A DNA stretch of 33,116 nt from Cerioporus squamosus (Eukaryota; Basidiomycota; Agaricomycetes; Polyporales; Polyporaceae), in assembly GCA_022592435.1 (NCBI GenBank), contig JABYQS010000308.1:1-33116 (forward strand). The letters are read 5' to 3'. Both the position numbers and the translations under genes were made by a program. Shown here one piece after another: positions 1-10,539 of this stretch (position 1 is the stretch's first letter; each line of letters starts with the position of its first letter). The notes under the pieces are model-generated. The model ran no database searches and was not told the origin of the DNA. It saw only the letters and a list, made by a program, of their open reading frames with translations.

Positions 1-1550
1 TCTGACGTCAACCTACTTCACAGACGCGATCAGTACGACCCCGGCGGGTGCACACACGCAGTCCCGGATGTCGTCGCTTGTCGCTCATCGGTCGCAAGAG
101 GGAGGGACCAGCGAGCGCAAGACGACCGCACAGGCTCCGACGTATTCGTGCCCGAGAACATGTCCCTGTCCAGTTCCAGGTACGCGCTCTGTCTTGTATC
201 TCTCCGCTGCCGCCTGCTCGCCCTGTCTGTCACGTAGACGTGATTAGACGTTGTGATCACGTCGTTGAAGGGCCGAGGTACGCGCGTCGTCCGCTGTATG
301 CGTTTCCGACATTAGCTCACATCGTGGTCCCTTTGCAGACTTACCGACGGCAGCAATGGGCGCACAGAGTGGTTCCGAGTGCCGGACGGTCGCTGGGTGC
401 CTGAGGGTGGAAGGGCGGCGTCAGGAGACGAAGGACGGTGAGCGCGGCATGCATAGCTTCTATTTCTCCGCACCCGGGGTCATACATGCGTGCTGTAAGT
501 AGTACGTAGTCGGCGGGAGGCGCAGAGACGAACCGGCACTCGAACGGAGGCGTTGTGACGACAGCTGCTGTGTCCGGACGGAACTGCGACTGCGCAGGAC
601 GAGAGATGAGACACGGGTGGAGGGCGACAGGTGGAGCGGGCAAAGGCGAGAGGGAGACATCTGCTGAAGCGAGCGGTTGTGTTCGGGGGAGCACAGGGTA
701 GAGACACGCGGGTCAGCACGCGAGTAGACAGGTAGCAAGTGTACATACAAGCTCTCAATATACAGTGCTTGTTGGCTTTCGAGTGCGCAGGGAAGGAGCG
801 GCAGAACGCGCTTGATGCGGACGCCGCGGGGAGGATGAAGAACGAAGAGCGAAGACTTACTCACCAGGTGTCTGCTGTCCGAGTCGCATATACTTCTCTA
901 TACGCGCAGCCGGCCAGCAGCCTCGGGAGGGTTGTGTTGAGCGTGTCGGGCAGTGGAGGAGCCACACAGCAATGCAACAGCGCGCACGAGCAATGGGAGT
1001 GCGCAGCGGGGGAGGAGACATGATGGGAGACAGCGGGACATTGCGATAGGACTTACCTGCTTGTGCGTCCTCTCGCTGCGCCTGCCCGTCCTCGCCTGCC
1101 ATCGCCTGCAGCCAGCTCGCAACCGCTATCGTGCCCTCTGAGTCGCGTACCTCAGCGCGCGTAGTTGTCGATCGTGTCCGTCTTGCAGGACGTCTTCGTG
1201 GTCAGCCAGACGGCGCTGTATGCAGAGGAGCAGGCGTGAGGCAGAGGGCGAGAGAGAGCACGACGCAACCCGACGAGCCCTAACCCGAGCGCGCCCATGA
1301 CGCGTCCACATCCAGATGAGGAAGGCGACCTGCCTCTTCCGGAGCTCATCGCGAGCCTCTCGTCTCCTGCTCCCGTTCCTCACGCGACCTCCTGCGCTCT
1401 CCTCGCTTCTCGTCTTCTCGCCCGCTCTGCTTCCGTGCTCCCACGCGCCAGTGCTCCCCTGTGGCACGTCCTTCTGCTCCATACCTCCCCGCTCCGTGTA
1501 TTCGTACACTCTCTCCGTCTCCCCGGACCCTCCGCTGCTCTCTGGACACG
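1..1550. other. Gene-poor region upstream of the first P450
   Basis: No open frame here looks like a conserved protein; the longer ones are arginine-, serine- or proline-rich shadows of GC-rich sequence. Three good splice-donor sequences are present on the minus strand: GTAAGT read from 344, GTGAGT from 864 and GTAAGT (context GCAG/GTAAGT) from 1056. They could belong to a minus-strand spliced transcript leaving the window at its left edge, but I cannot build a continuous reading frame through them. The right end should include the promoter and 5' UTR of the P450 that starts at 1551. Confidence 0.4.
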
Positions 1551-4500
1551 ATGACGGCCTCTCCGACTTGGAGTTTGGTGTCTCTCGCTGTAGTGAGTGC
1601 TAACGCCGTCTCGGGCACGTCGGTCCTGCATAGCTCGAGGCTCTCACACGTCTCTCCATCCGGACAGGCTGTCCACCAGATCTTCCGTACGCACGAGACC
1701 TACCGCATCTCCGCACACGCTGTCCTCCTCCTCGGCCCGCCCACTTTGCTGCTCGTCCTCGATGGATACCTGGCGGGCGTTCTACCGACTGCAACGACAT
1801 TGCTCTTGTACCACGTCCAGTATCTGTCTGCCCTCGCTGCGTTGGTCGTTCTCTACCGCATCTCGCCCTTCCATCCTCTCTGGCCCTACCCCGGGCCCTT
1901 CTGGTGTCGTACAACCAAGCTCTGGCACGCCGCTCTTGCCACTACCGGCCGGCAGCCTCAATACCTTCAGCAACTGCATGAGAAGTACGGTGACATAGTC
2001 CGAATCGGTACGTCCCCTCCGTTTGACTCTCATCATAGTCTCGAAACCCGGTTAGAACTCCCGGTGACTTTCGTTGGGTCGGGTGGGGCATTGTCGCGCC
2101 CCGTGTGTCGGCACCCACCCTTCTCTCCTCCTCCGCCCGAACCTTTCCTCGTCAGCTGTCGCAAGCAGGCCCACCCGCGCATATAAGCCACTCCCTGTAC
2201 CTTCCCCCATCTGTGCCTCGGTGTCTCGCGGGCCCCTCGTGAGCTGTCGCAAGGTGGCCCGCTTGCGCATGTAGCACTGGCACTGTGTGCGGCGCCATTG
2301 TTGTCGATCCACCCAATATGCCCGATGTGTTGCGTACTCGGCACAGCACAACACGGGACGCGGCAAGCATGAGCTGCGAGCGTGATGAATCGCCGAGTGA
2401 GCGGCTGCAAAGGCTGCATTCAAACCTACCCGTCAGCGGCCGTCAGCGGAACGGTCTGGTGGGGCCCTAGTTCTCTGGCTTTGAGACTGCTCTCATTCCA
2501 CTGAATCCCGGACTGACTCACCTCCGCGATATAGGGCCAAACGACCTCTCCATCAGAGACGCATCTGTAGTCGGTCCGTTGATGGGTTCGTCCGGAGTCC
2601 CCAAGGGTCCAAGTGAGTCCCGCTCTTTTCCTCGTCTCAGTGCCCGAAATACTTTGCGCATGCTTCTGGTTTCTTCGAAAGACCGGTGTCTTCCGTCGGC
2701 TTTTCACGGCTCTCTCGCTCTACGCTCGTTGTATCCAGCCCTGATCCGACGTCGTCAAGGCTTTGAGTCTTGAGAAAGTTGTTGTCGCTGTAATCGAGTG
2801 CACCTTGGGCAGGCGGAAGTAATCCTCATGAGAACGATAACGCTCCGAACCGGATCATTGAGGCTTGTATCTTGGACAAAGAAGAGGGGAGAGACCTTCT
2901 CCAGCTGGCGGCGATGCATGGCTGTTTCGCGTCCTGTCGCCGACGCTCTCGCTGTCTGCTGTGGCGTCTCTCACCGCCGGGCACTGTGTTGCGGGTCACG
3001 CCGGTCAAACTCCTCGTGAAATAGCACAATGCCGAGTCTTGCCAGATGCATCGCGATCATGTCGCCACCCCAGTCCGTTAGTCCATGGGAGGACCAGAAC
3101 ATTATCGGTTCTCGCGTTCCGCGTACGACTCGGTCGAAGGGCGAACCTTTCGTCTCTATTGACCGCTTGACAACCGCGGTGCTTCCGTCGACCGTGCGAG
3201 TAAGGATGTGATATCTCTGCTGCAAACACTTGCCAGTCGCATCGCGGATTATTCCGTCACCGCTGTCGGTATGTCCAGCAGAACCTCAGAGCAGTGAGCT
3301 GACAGCGTCCGCAGACTTCATCGGAGCGATGCTCACAGAAACAAACGTCCCGATGGTCGGTATCATGGATACAGAGGAGCACCTTTGTCGTCGCAGGGCG
3401 TGGAACCGCGGTCTCGGTCCGGTAGCGTTGAAGGAGTACGAACACCTCATCGACAGGCGAGCACGGCAGCTTGTAGACCGGCTCGGCGAGCAGGACGGTG
3501 AGGTGAATATCGGAAAGTGGCTCAACTACTTCAGGTGCGCAATCCGTCTTTGTCGTATGCAGCGACTTATCGTGTGTTCTGAAAGTGCAGCTACGACATC
3601 ATGTCGGACATGACGTACGTAGTCAAACCTCTTGTTGGTAGTCTAACAGAGGGTGCTGACAGCTCGTCGCATTCGCAGCTTCGGCGGCGGCTCAGAGCTG
3701 CTGCAGGAAGGGGACAAGAACAACGTCTGGCGTGTCCTGGAGGAAGGTGTTGTGTGAGTCTGTCTTGCCCTGTTCCGCATGCATCCACTCACTAGTGTGC
3801 CCTTCTAGCCCGGCGACATTCATGGCTCAGGTGCCGTGGCTCGGGCTGTACGTCGCGCATATTCCGGCCGCCGTCAAAGCCCTGGACGCCTTCCTCCAGC
3901 TTGGGAAGGAGTTCGCGATGCGGCGAATCGAGCGTGGCTCGACGACACCGGACCTCTTCCACTACCTCGTGCGCACCATTTCATAGGTCTCACTGCTATA
4001 CTGACGACCTGGATGCCGCAGAACAACGAAGACCTGCCGGACAAGCCGCAGCCGCCGCTCCAGCAGCTCGTCGACGACGGCATCCTTGCAATTGTCGCAG
4101 GCGCAGACACGGTCTCGAGCGCGATGACGAGCATCTTCTACTGCCTCCTCACGCACCCGGAGACGTACCGGAGGCTCCAGGAAGAAGTCGACCGGTTCTA
4201 CCCCCTGGGCGAGGACGCGTTCAACCCAAAGCACCACCGCGACATGATCTACCTGCAGGCTGTGATGTAAGTCTTCAGGATGTCATGCGCGATGCCGCTG
4301 ACACGCGAGCAGACACGAAGCCATCCGGCTCTACCCTCCGATCCTGACGAGCAGCCCGCGCAAGGTCCCGCAGAGCTCGCCTGGTGTGCACGCTCGTTCG
4401 CTGTACGTACTCCTATCTCGTTGCTTGCGGTGCTTGTTGATTTGTTGTCCGCAGATACCTGCCGCCCGGGACGTCATTCCTGATCCCGCCGTTCTCGCTG

Positions 4501-4857
4501 CACCGCGACCCGCGCAACTTCACGCACCCCGATTCCTTCTGGCCCGAGCGCTGGCTCATCGCGTCGGGACAACTCGCTCTCTCCGATGCGCCCCCCGCAA
4601 AGACTGCGCCGCTCCGCACATTCACGCACAACGAGAGCGCGTTTCTCGCGTTCTCGCATGGGCCGATGAATTGCGCAGGCAAGGGCCTCGCGATGGTGGA
4701 GATGCGCACCGTCATATGTGCTGTGCTGCAGCGGTATGAGCTGCGTCTGCGCGAAGAGTGGGATGCGGGGCGGTACGAGGACGCGTACCGGGACTACTTC
4801 GTGTCGACGCGGCCAGAGGTGCCGGTCGTGCTCGAGAGCAGGAGCGGGCGGGGGTGA
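1551..4857 (+). CDS. Cytochrome P450 monooxygenase (intact, 10 exons, 558 aa)
   Basis: This is a microsomal heme monooxygenase. Exons: 1551-1592, 1668-2007, 2535-2612, 3315-3534, 3591-3614, 3679-3753, 3809-3968, 4022-4266, 4313-4402, 4455-4857; every phase closes, giving 558 codons plus TGA. The N-terminus has hydrophobic membrane-anchor segments (about residues 25-75), then a proline hinge (PLWPYPGPF). Core motifs are I-helix AGADT (339-343), K-helix EAIR (397-400), FWPERW (453-458) and heme loop FSHGPMNCAG with ligand Cys498. The usual Arg two residues before the Cys is Met. The ATG was chosen because exon 1 splices in phase into AVHQIF, matching the second P450 (21980-24156). Introns 2 (527 bp) and 3 (702 bp) are about ten times longer than the rest. 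Substrate and CYP family number cannot be read from the sequence. Confidence 0.9.
2147..2275 (+). repeat. Diverged direct repeat inside intron 2 of the P450
   Basis: Two roughly 40-bp copies, 2147-2184 and 2235-2275, share the core GAGCTGTCGCAAG (CAGCTGTCGCAAG in the first), followed by GGCCC and then GCGCAT. A second small duplication, CGTCAGCGGC, lies at 2431-2449. These lie within the 527-bp intron and suggest it grew by local duplication or insertion. Confidence 0.6.
2613..3314 (+). other. Oversized intron 3 of the P450, with coding-like sequence
   Basis: The donor is GTGAGT after 'cca a' and the acceptor is TCCGCAG. The same intron in the second P450 is about 50 bp. The plus strand around 2820-3000 holds an open stretch of about 60 codons (including NRIIEACILDKEEG), and the minus strand an 84-codon frame at 2971-3225. 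Neither is recognised. They look like remnants of another gene or element captured in the intron, but may be chance open frames. Confidence 0.4.
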
Positions 4858-5135
4858 CCACTGACGAGCGTGGGTCGAATGGGCACCCGAATTCGAGTTC
4901 TGGTGGACGCGGTCGACGCAGGTCTCAGGGAGCGTCGCGCGCGCAGGCGTTGAGTAGCGTCGTGTTCGTGGTTAGTGAGCAGCCGTCTATGAAACCTCCC
5001 GGGATGGACGACACCCTGGAAACGGGGTTAAGTACACCACGTACTGCACAGGGTGTGCGCGCAGACTTGGAAGACGATGGGCTATCTCGACGGCCTGTGC
5101 AGGGAAGTGGGACTGGTGTAGAGTCTGGAACCAGT
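4858..5135. other. 3' flank of the first P450
   Basis: About 280 bp downstream of the P450 stop. No gene is seen. It presumably holds the 3' UTR and polyadenylation site; I could not choose a poly(A) signal with confidence. Confidence 0.4.
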
Positions 5136-5139
5136 ATTG

Positions 5140-5600
5140 TACATAGCACTGTACAATATGGCATGCGTGTATGAGAGAACACGAGAGAAACCCATCGGCA
5201 CGACGCACAGAACACGTCCGGAGGGACGGGCGCCTAATTCGCACCTCTCTTGTCCCTTTCCACCATCTCGATGCGCCAGTCTCTGTCTCTCAGCTCAACT
5301 CTCTAGACTGGCTGACATGTCTTTGAACTTCACCTGCACTTGTGACAGATTACTCGCTCACTCGGAACTCCCGGCCCACTCGACGTTCAGAGAGGACTGG
5401 AGACTTGTAGGCCGGCCGCGCTGGATGGGCTAGAGCGGGCGCGGGACAATTGGGCTGAGAGATGGGTGAGGGAGACGCGGCGACGCGGCGACGCGTTGTT
5501 AGAGAGGTAAGTCAACTCTCGAGGTGCAGTTCTCCCTTGCTGGGTGGGTCTGGAAGGCCCTGACGCGCTGCAGCGACGAGACACGGCCCGGCCGCGGAGA
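5140..5600 (+). pseudogene. Block V copy 1: exon-like relic of an unidentified gene
   Basis: This segment matches 8930-9440 downstream of seven-TM copy A. Shared stretches include CGTCCGGAGG, GCACCTCTCTTGTC and the region around GACTGGAGACTTGTAGG. One exon-like piece, after acceptor TTGTAG at about 5412 and before a GTAAGT donor near 5510, reads openly with ERARDNWAERW followed by VRETRRRGDALLE. An acceptor CTGCAG near 5573 could continue it for about 20 codons to a stop. The protein family is not recognised. The second copy has stops in the matching frame, so this is more likely a gene relic than an active gene. Confidence 0.35.
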
Positions 5601-5762
5601 TCGTCAATCAACAACCCCTCGTCCTGCTTCTACGCGGGCTGGGCAACTGGTTTAGTCGACGGCTTCGACGTTCTGCCTGCTAGGAAAAGACGTCTTCCTC
5701 TGGGAGCTCGGACTCGGTTGGACAATCTAGCAGGGCGTAGTGTGCGTGCTACGATCCTGCGT

Positions 5763-5815
5763 CGTGCGCGTGCCGCTGACACGCGCGCAGACACGAAGCC
5801 GAAGCTCGAACACCC
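5763..5815 (+). pseudogene. P450 scrap (intron acceptor plus start of K-helix exon)
   Basis: The stretch GCCGCTGACACGCGCGCAGACACGAAGCC closely matches 4293-4323 of the intact P450, which is the end of its intron 8 and the start of the exon carrying EAIR. Homology fades after about 50 bp. It is a short P450 fragment left by duplication and decay. An intron acceptor is retained, so it derives from genomic DNA and not from a processed transcript. Confidence 0.55.
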
Positions 5816-5939
5816 ACTTAGCTCGCCGGTAGCTCCAGTCAAGCATTAAGACCCTGGACTGTCTACGCGACTTCAACATCAGTACCTCTTGAGCTCCGAC
5901 TTGTTGCCAATCTGTCGAGAGTACTGACTACCACTCCTG

Positions 5940-6665
5940 TGCCAATAGGTAATCTGCCTCAGCGGGCCGTCGGATACTCGCTGTCGCCCAAAGGCCTCGT
6001 CCCTGCGCTGGTGACGTACCCAGGAAGAGGTGTGGTATCCACGCCCCAGTGTCTCGAGCTTCGCAGACGGCTAGGTGCGAATTCAATTGCCAGGTCACGG
6101 TGAGCGGAGAACGCTTCCCATAGTCATCAAAACTGCGCATGCATGGATTCTGCTAGTCCTCCGGCCTTCCGTATCTACATCAAGGAACGAGGCCACGCAC
6201 ACCGAAGGAGGCCTGCGACATTGTGTACATAGAATGCATGACCGCGGACGGCGGCTCTTTGCTGTAGTGCGGGATTCTCGGAGCTGAGATCGCCGTCGCA
6301 CGAACGCTATCGTTCGAAGATCGACGATCAAGGAACGACCCTCATGTCGCAGCACCGACTATGTACGTACCTCCGGGGCCCTGCTGCATGCCCTCGTCCA
6401 AAAGTAAGTTGCTGAGAAAACTCTGCGATAACGAGCTGCTGCGCGATGCTAACTGTCAGCCAGCCTCAGGCTTCCGGGACTCTCGGGGCGACGGTAAGAT
6501 GTCTAGGCACAGATTCTGCACCTGCATGCAGTTCGGGTATCTTCTTCTCACTGATGTTGTTGGTCCTATACCGCGACAAAATTGGGACACGCCGCGTCGC
6601 CACGCGATTGTCCTCGTTCTGAAGAAATATTCATGTTCCGGTCGTCAGCGCCGCAGCCTATCATG
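5940..6665 (+). pseudogene. Block U copy 1: decayed multi-exon gene upstream of copy A
   Basis: This is one of three diverged copies (others at 13370-14160 and 18930-19330), each 5' of a type I seven-TM gene. Shared protein-like pieces are GYSLSPK, LVTYPG, then ADGG, IAVARTLSFEDRRS, and a segment ending like ALLHALVQK at a splice donor. An intron from about 6402 keeps donor GTAAGT, branch-site CTAAC and acceptor TGTCAG. The next exon begins like RLPGLSG. Frames are broken by a stop just after ADGGSLL and by single-base shifts. The family is not recognised. Confidence 0.45.
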
Positions 6666-6829
6666 AAGTCCTCCCAGGTTAACGGAGGAACGAGTACGGG
6701 AAGCTCGGGAGAGCGTATTCGGCGGTGAGTTCTGCCCTCGACTTCTCAACGCCGAGGTCAGCTCACGCCGCTCTCATGCTAAAGTGCATAGACGTGGGAG
6801 CTCCGGCGGCAGAGGGGCATTCATTGCAT

Positions 6830-7032
6830 TGGTCAACTTCGACGGGAATGCGCTCCTTCGAGGGCAAGAACGAGATGTTCACTGTCAGTCACGCCATTCG
6901 AAGCGTTTTCCGTAACACCACACTGTCATTTTCTCCGAATCGTGATAGGTACAAAACCCCTACACACCCTCGTCAAAGCTGACCTCGAGTTCTAATCGTC
7001 AGTCCTCTCGCGTAGTGTGTGGACCGGCCAGC
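6830..7032 (+). promoter_or_regulatory. Conserved upstream region of type I seven-TM genes (copy A)
   Basis: It aligns with 14295-14492 (copy C) and 19625-19832 (copy E). Shared elements in order: a TGGTCAACTTCGACGG / TGGACAG block, GTCAGTCACGCCAT, CCACACTGTCA, a TATA-like GTGATAGGTACAAAACCCC, GACCTCGAGTTCT and finally GGCCAGC directly before the ATG. Conservation of non-coding sequence right up to the start suggests promoter plus 5' UTR, though recent duplication alone would also preserve it. Confidence 0.45.
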
Positions 7033-8694
7033 ATGTCCCTCATACCAGGCTCTCCATCGCCACCGTCCTCCGGAGTGGCAGGACTCTCTGCGTCAGAGGC
7101 ATTCGTGGTGCTCGTGGTGGACACGGTGTCGCATGCTACACAGCTGCTCAACGTCGTTCTGTCGTCGATCCTGTTCGGTATGTCCGGCTCGGGTGTCTCC
7201 GTCTCAACACGCGTCCGGTGCTAACACTATCCGTTCATTCAGGTGTTGCGACCAGCCTCGCCGTAGCGACGGCGTACATCCTCCTGTAAGCATCCTCTCT
7301 CCCGGTCGTTCGCGTCCGAGGGATAACAGGAGCTCCATCGATAGCGGAAGGGCCTGAAGACTCGCGGTCCCTTACTACTATTCCTCGCCACGCTCATCCT
7401 CTACACATCAACCACGCTCTTCTGCGTCGCGGGCTACGTGGCCGCCTTTGCCATACAGACGAAGAGGTCTCCGCTGCGAACGCAGCGTTCGCACAGAACT
7501 CGCAAGCGCTCTTCAATCCCCTGCCGACGGCGAACTTCGTGTCAAGAATGTCGTGCCTCCAGACAGTCGCGCTTACTATGAACGTGAGCAGGGAGCGATC
7601 CTCTCGCTGAGGGCGCGAACTGACATGTAGCTCCCTCGATCTAGATCTTTGTCGGAGATGCGATTGTCTGGTGGAGGACCTCGATGATCTGGAGTGGACG
7701 GGCCCGGAAAGTGATCCTCTGCCTCTATGTAATCCTGCTTTCTGCTACCGTCGGTACGTCTTTTGTTCTTTATCTCGACACTCCTTTCTCAGACAATGGC
7801 TTGGCTCGCGGCAGCTCTGAGCATCGTCGATACGTGCGGCGCATGCGACATCTTGCTCACTATCGACACCAATGGCGGTCTGCGCCGCGGCCGGCTGTTC
7901 GCAGGGACACGGTTCGGCACGGCCGCGTCCATTCTCTCGCTCACAACAAACGTCCTCGCAACATGTCTAACCGGGTACAAGGCGTGGTGAGTTCCGCTTC
8001 GTCCGAATATACGGTACTGAACTACCAGCTGAATTCGGTTGAAAGGGTGCACGGCAGAAGTCTGAAGCTGTATCTGTCAGAAGGATCGACTAGGACAAGT
8101 GTCGAGAGGATCCTCATCCTCCTCACCGAGTCCGGCCTTGCATACGGAGCTATATGGGTATGCATCCTCCCTGACTCGTATATTAGCGTACTCACGCAGC
8201 TTGCGCGTAGGTGTTTGTCGTTGCCTATCAGGTCGGAGAGACGAATCAAGAGATCTACGGCAACGGTGCCAGTACGGTCTCCTACTGGCTCATCGCTGGC
8301 TACTTCGTGGACGGCGCGCTCGTGCCGCTCATCGTGAGTAGTGAACGCCTTGCATCCGCATCGCCTCGTGTTGACGATATTTGCTCTGTGCTTGCTTCTC
8401 TAGGCGATCTATCCGATGCTGATTATCGTTGTTGTCGCACTCAAGAAGTCGCAGATGGAGAGTTCATTTGCTTTCACCTCGCATCTCAGTACGGACATTC
8501 CCTTGTCGAAACTCCGAAGCCCTGTGTCCGTCGACACTGGGTCAAGCCGGAACACTGCGACTCTTTCGGGACGAGGACGCGGCGCATCCGAAGCCGTGGT
8601 AGTGCTCAGGGAGCCGGAAATTGAGAACCTGCACTTCGGGATCAAAGACGCAGAATCGTTTCTGGTGATGCATGGGAGCCAGGAGACGGTGTAG
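7033..8694 (+). pseudogene. Seven-TM membrane protein, type I, copy A (frameshifted)
   Basis: It has the eight-exon layout of intact copy C: 7033-7177, 7243-7285, 7345-7583, 7645-7753, 7815-7986, 8046-8157, 8211-8333, 8404-8694. Family marks are all present: GDAIVWWR at the start of exon 4, VDTCGAC in exon 5, LTESGLAYGAIW in exon 6, GYFVDGALVPLI in exon 7, IYPMLIIVVVALKKSQ in exon 8, and a tail ending ETV. Exon 3 is 239 bp where C, E, B and D have 241, because of two separate one-base deletions (GGAAAGGG to GGAAGGG near 7348; ACGGAAG to ACGAAG near 7460). The first leads to an in-frame TGA within a few codons. The rest of the gene is open, so inactivation is recent, or the two gaps are sequence errors. 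Confidence 0.75.
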
Positions 8695-8930
8695 GGTTTG
8701 TCCGAGTGCCGATGGCCTGTCTTCCGTGCTTGGGTCCTCCGTGTCTTATCAACGAAGTCGCTATTGAGAATTTGAGAAGTGTTGTACCCCCGCGCCATGA
8801 TCGCAAGCCGTATCCTCAGCGAAGACCTACTATTCCAAGGAGAACATCATGTATAGCTTGAACTATAGCCCAACAACACCGTACAATACAAGCAGCTACA
8901 AGAGACTTGAATCAGCGAACACGCTGCAGG
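8695..8930. other. 3' flank of copy A
   Basis: Spacer between the stop of copy A and block V copy 2. No gene is seen. It is relatively AT-rich near 8850-8900, consistent with a 3' UTR. Confidence 0.35.
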
Positions 8931-9440
8931 ATAAAATGCCCACGCAACAGACCTGTCCGGAGGTCCGAGCGCCTACTCTGCACCTCTCTTGTCTCCTACC
9001 ACCACCTCGTCTCGCCGTCTTCGTCTTTCAGCTCCACTCATGCTATCTACACTGGGACACTGGTCAAAACTTTCGCTGCTTTACAATCTCTTCTCTCATC
9101 TGGAAACCCGGCAAACTCGGTATCCCGGAATTCGAAGACTCGAGAGTCGTAGGACGCCCATACTGTTAGGATAGAGCGGGGTGATAGAAAGACTTGCGAG
9201 CATAATGCGGGAAACGCAACGTTCGATCTGCCTGAAAGGTACGTTGACACGCTCTGTATCTTGCTCTCTCGCTGCTCAGTGGATCTCCAACGTCCGGAGA
9301 TGGTCAGAGCTGCGCAAGTAGCTGTCGGAAACCAGAATGCACGCACTCAGGTAGATGTTCTATCGACTTGTGCGCGTGCGAGACGATTGGAAGACATTGT
9401 ATTTCAGGTCTGCTGCGCTCAGCAGACGCTGTGCCGGACA
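8930..9440 (+). pseudogene. Block V copy 2: relic
   Basis: Homologous to 5140-5600. The acceptor-like GTCGTAG near 9150, the exon-like piece with MRETQRS and a donor GTACGT after CTGAAAG near 9238 correspond to the TTGTAG / VRETRRR / GTAAGT arrangement of copy 1. In this copy the matching frame is stopped (a TAG near 9170), so it cannot be translated. It shows that the duplicated unit is larger than the seven-TM genes themselves. Confidence 0.35.
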
Positions 9441-9669
9441 CCGGGTTAGAGACTTTTATCGGAGAGTGAGCTGACTCTGAACGTACCTAGACTCAACCGT
9501 CCTCTGTAGACGCAGCGGCCCCGGTAGGACACGCTCGCAAACGAGTACATCAGAAGCTTCTGTCAACGGCACGGTGTGTGCGGTCGGATGAGCCTCCGAC
9601 AGTTCCCTGGGAGTGTCTTTGGAAGCAGGTCGAACTCCTGCAGAGTTTCAGTTGCCGTGGCTGTCGTCG

Positions 9670-10400
9670 ACGAAGCTCTAGGAAGAGGTCGACTTGTTCT
9701 ACTCCCAGGGCTCCGACGCGCTCGATCCGAAACACCGTTGTGTGTTCGTACACTTGGACGCTGTAATGTGCGTGTCCCTGTCCTGCATCGTGTGCACGTT
9801 CCACCGTTGATGATTCAAAGAGACACGCAGCTCGACCCTCCGATCCCGACAAGCGACGACCGGCACGGCACGCCTGGCGCGCACGCCGACTCGCTGTGCA
9901 TGCTCTCGTTTTTTTTTGCTTCGAATGCGCGTTCTGACGCGGGTTCATAGGTACCTACCCCACCGAACGGACTCGTTTCTCATCCCACCATTGATCACGA
10001 TCCGCGCAACCTATGCCCTCCCCGAGTTGTTCTGGCCCGATCGCCTCGGGACATCTCGCCCTCCCCGAGGCACCTATCCATAGCCCCATTTTCCCGCTTG
10101 CAAAGTCTTTGGGTCAAACTTGGCCGCTCCTCCAACCGCCAGACCGTACAACAAGAGCGCGCCTCGCTTCCTCCCACGAGCCGACGAACTCGATGGGCAG
10201 GGGCCTCGCGATGGCCGATGGGCAGGGGCCTCGCGATGGCGAAGACGCGAAGGGTCGTGCGCAGGGTGCTGCAGAGCTATGAGTACCACCTGCACCCGGG
10301 GTGGGATGCAGAGTAATATGATGATGCATACCGAGATTTCTTCATGTCGACGCGGCCGGACGCCGTGCCGATCGTGTTCGAAAGCAGGAGCGGGAGGTGA
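9670..10400 (+). pseudogene. Dead cytochrome P450 (C-terminal half)
   Basis: Collinear with the last three exons of the intact P450 at 1551-4857. Recognisable pieces: GAAGAGGTCGACTTGTTCTACTCC (EEVDLFY), LDPPIPTS for LYPPILTS, a degraded LPPGT/FLIPP/DPRN region near 9955-10015, a heme loop reading PTNSMGRGLAM in place of PMNCAGKGLAM, then YEYHLHPGWDAE, a stop, and DAYRDFFMSTRP to the original end at 10400. The heme-ligand Cys codon has become TCG (Ser). A perfect 25-bp tandem duplication at 10191-10240 shifts the frame, and TAA at 10315-10317 breaks it again. It cannot bind heme or be translated. It probably arose with the duplication that produced the array. Confidence 0.85.
10191..10240 (+). 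repeat. Perfect 25-bp tandem duplication in the dead P450
   Basis: The unit beginning CGATGGGCAGGGGCC and ending CGCGATGGC occurs twice with no gap (10191-10215 and 10216-10240). It covers the heme-loop codons and, at 25 bp, is a frameshifting event. The two copies are identical, so the duplication is young relative to the rest of the decay. Confidence 0.9.
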
Positions 10401-10539
10401 TGATTCCGAGCCGAGGCGGACGGAGCCAGCTCATGCTGTTTTGGTTCCGGGTACGCGTCTTCTCGAACGCTCATTGCGCGTGTACTACGTAGTAAGCATC
10501 CTCATCGCAGGTCTTCCAGTGCGTTCAAGTGAGGGAAAG

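Noticed and set aside
1126..1509. 127-codon minus-strand frame as a gene
   Set aside because: Composition is dominated by Arg/Glu/Ser with no motif, and it overlaps the region just before the P450 start; likely a shadow of GC-rich DNA.
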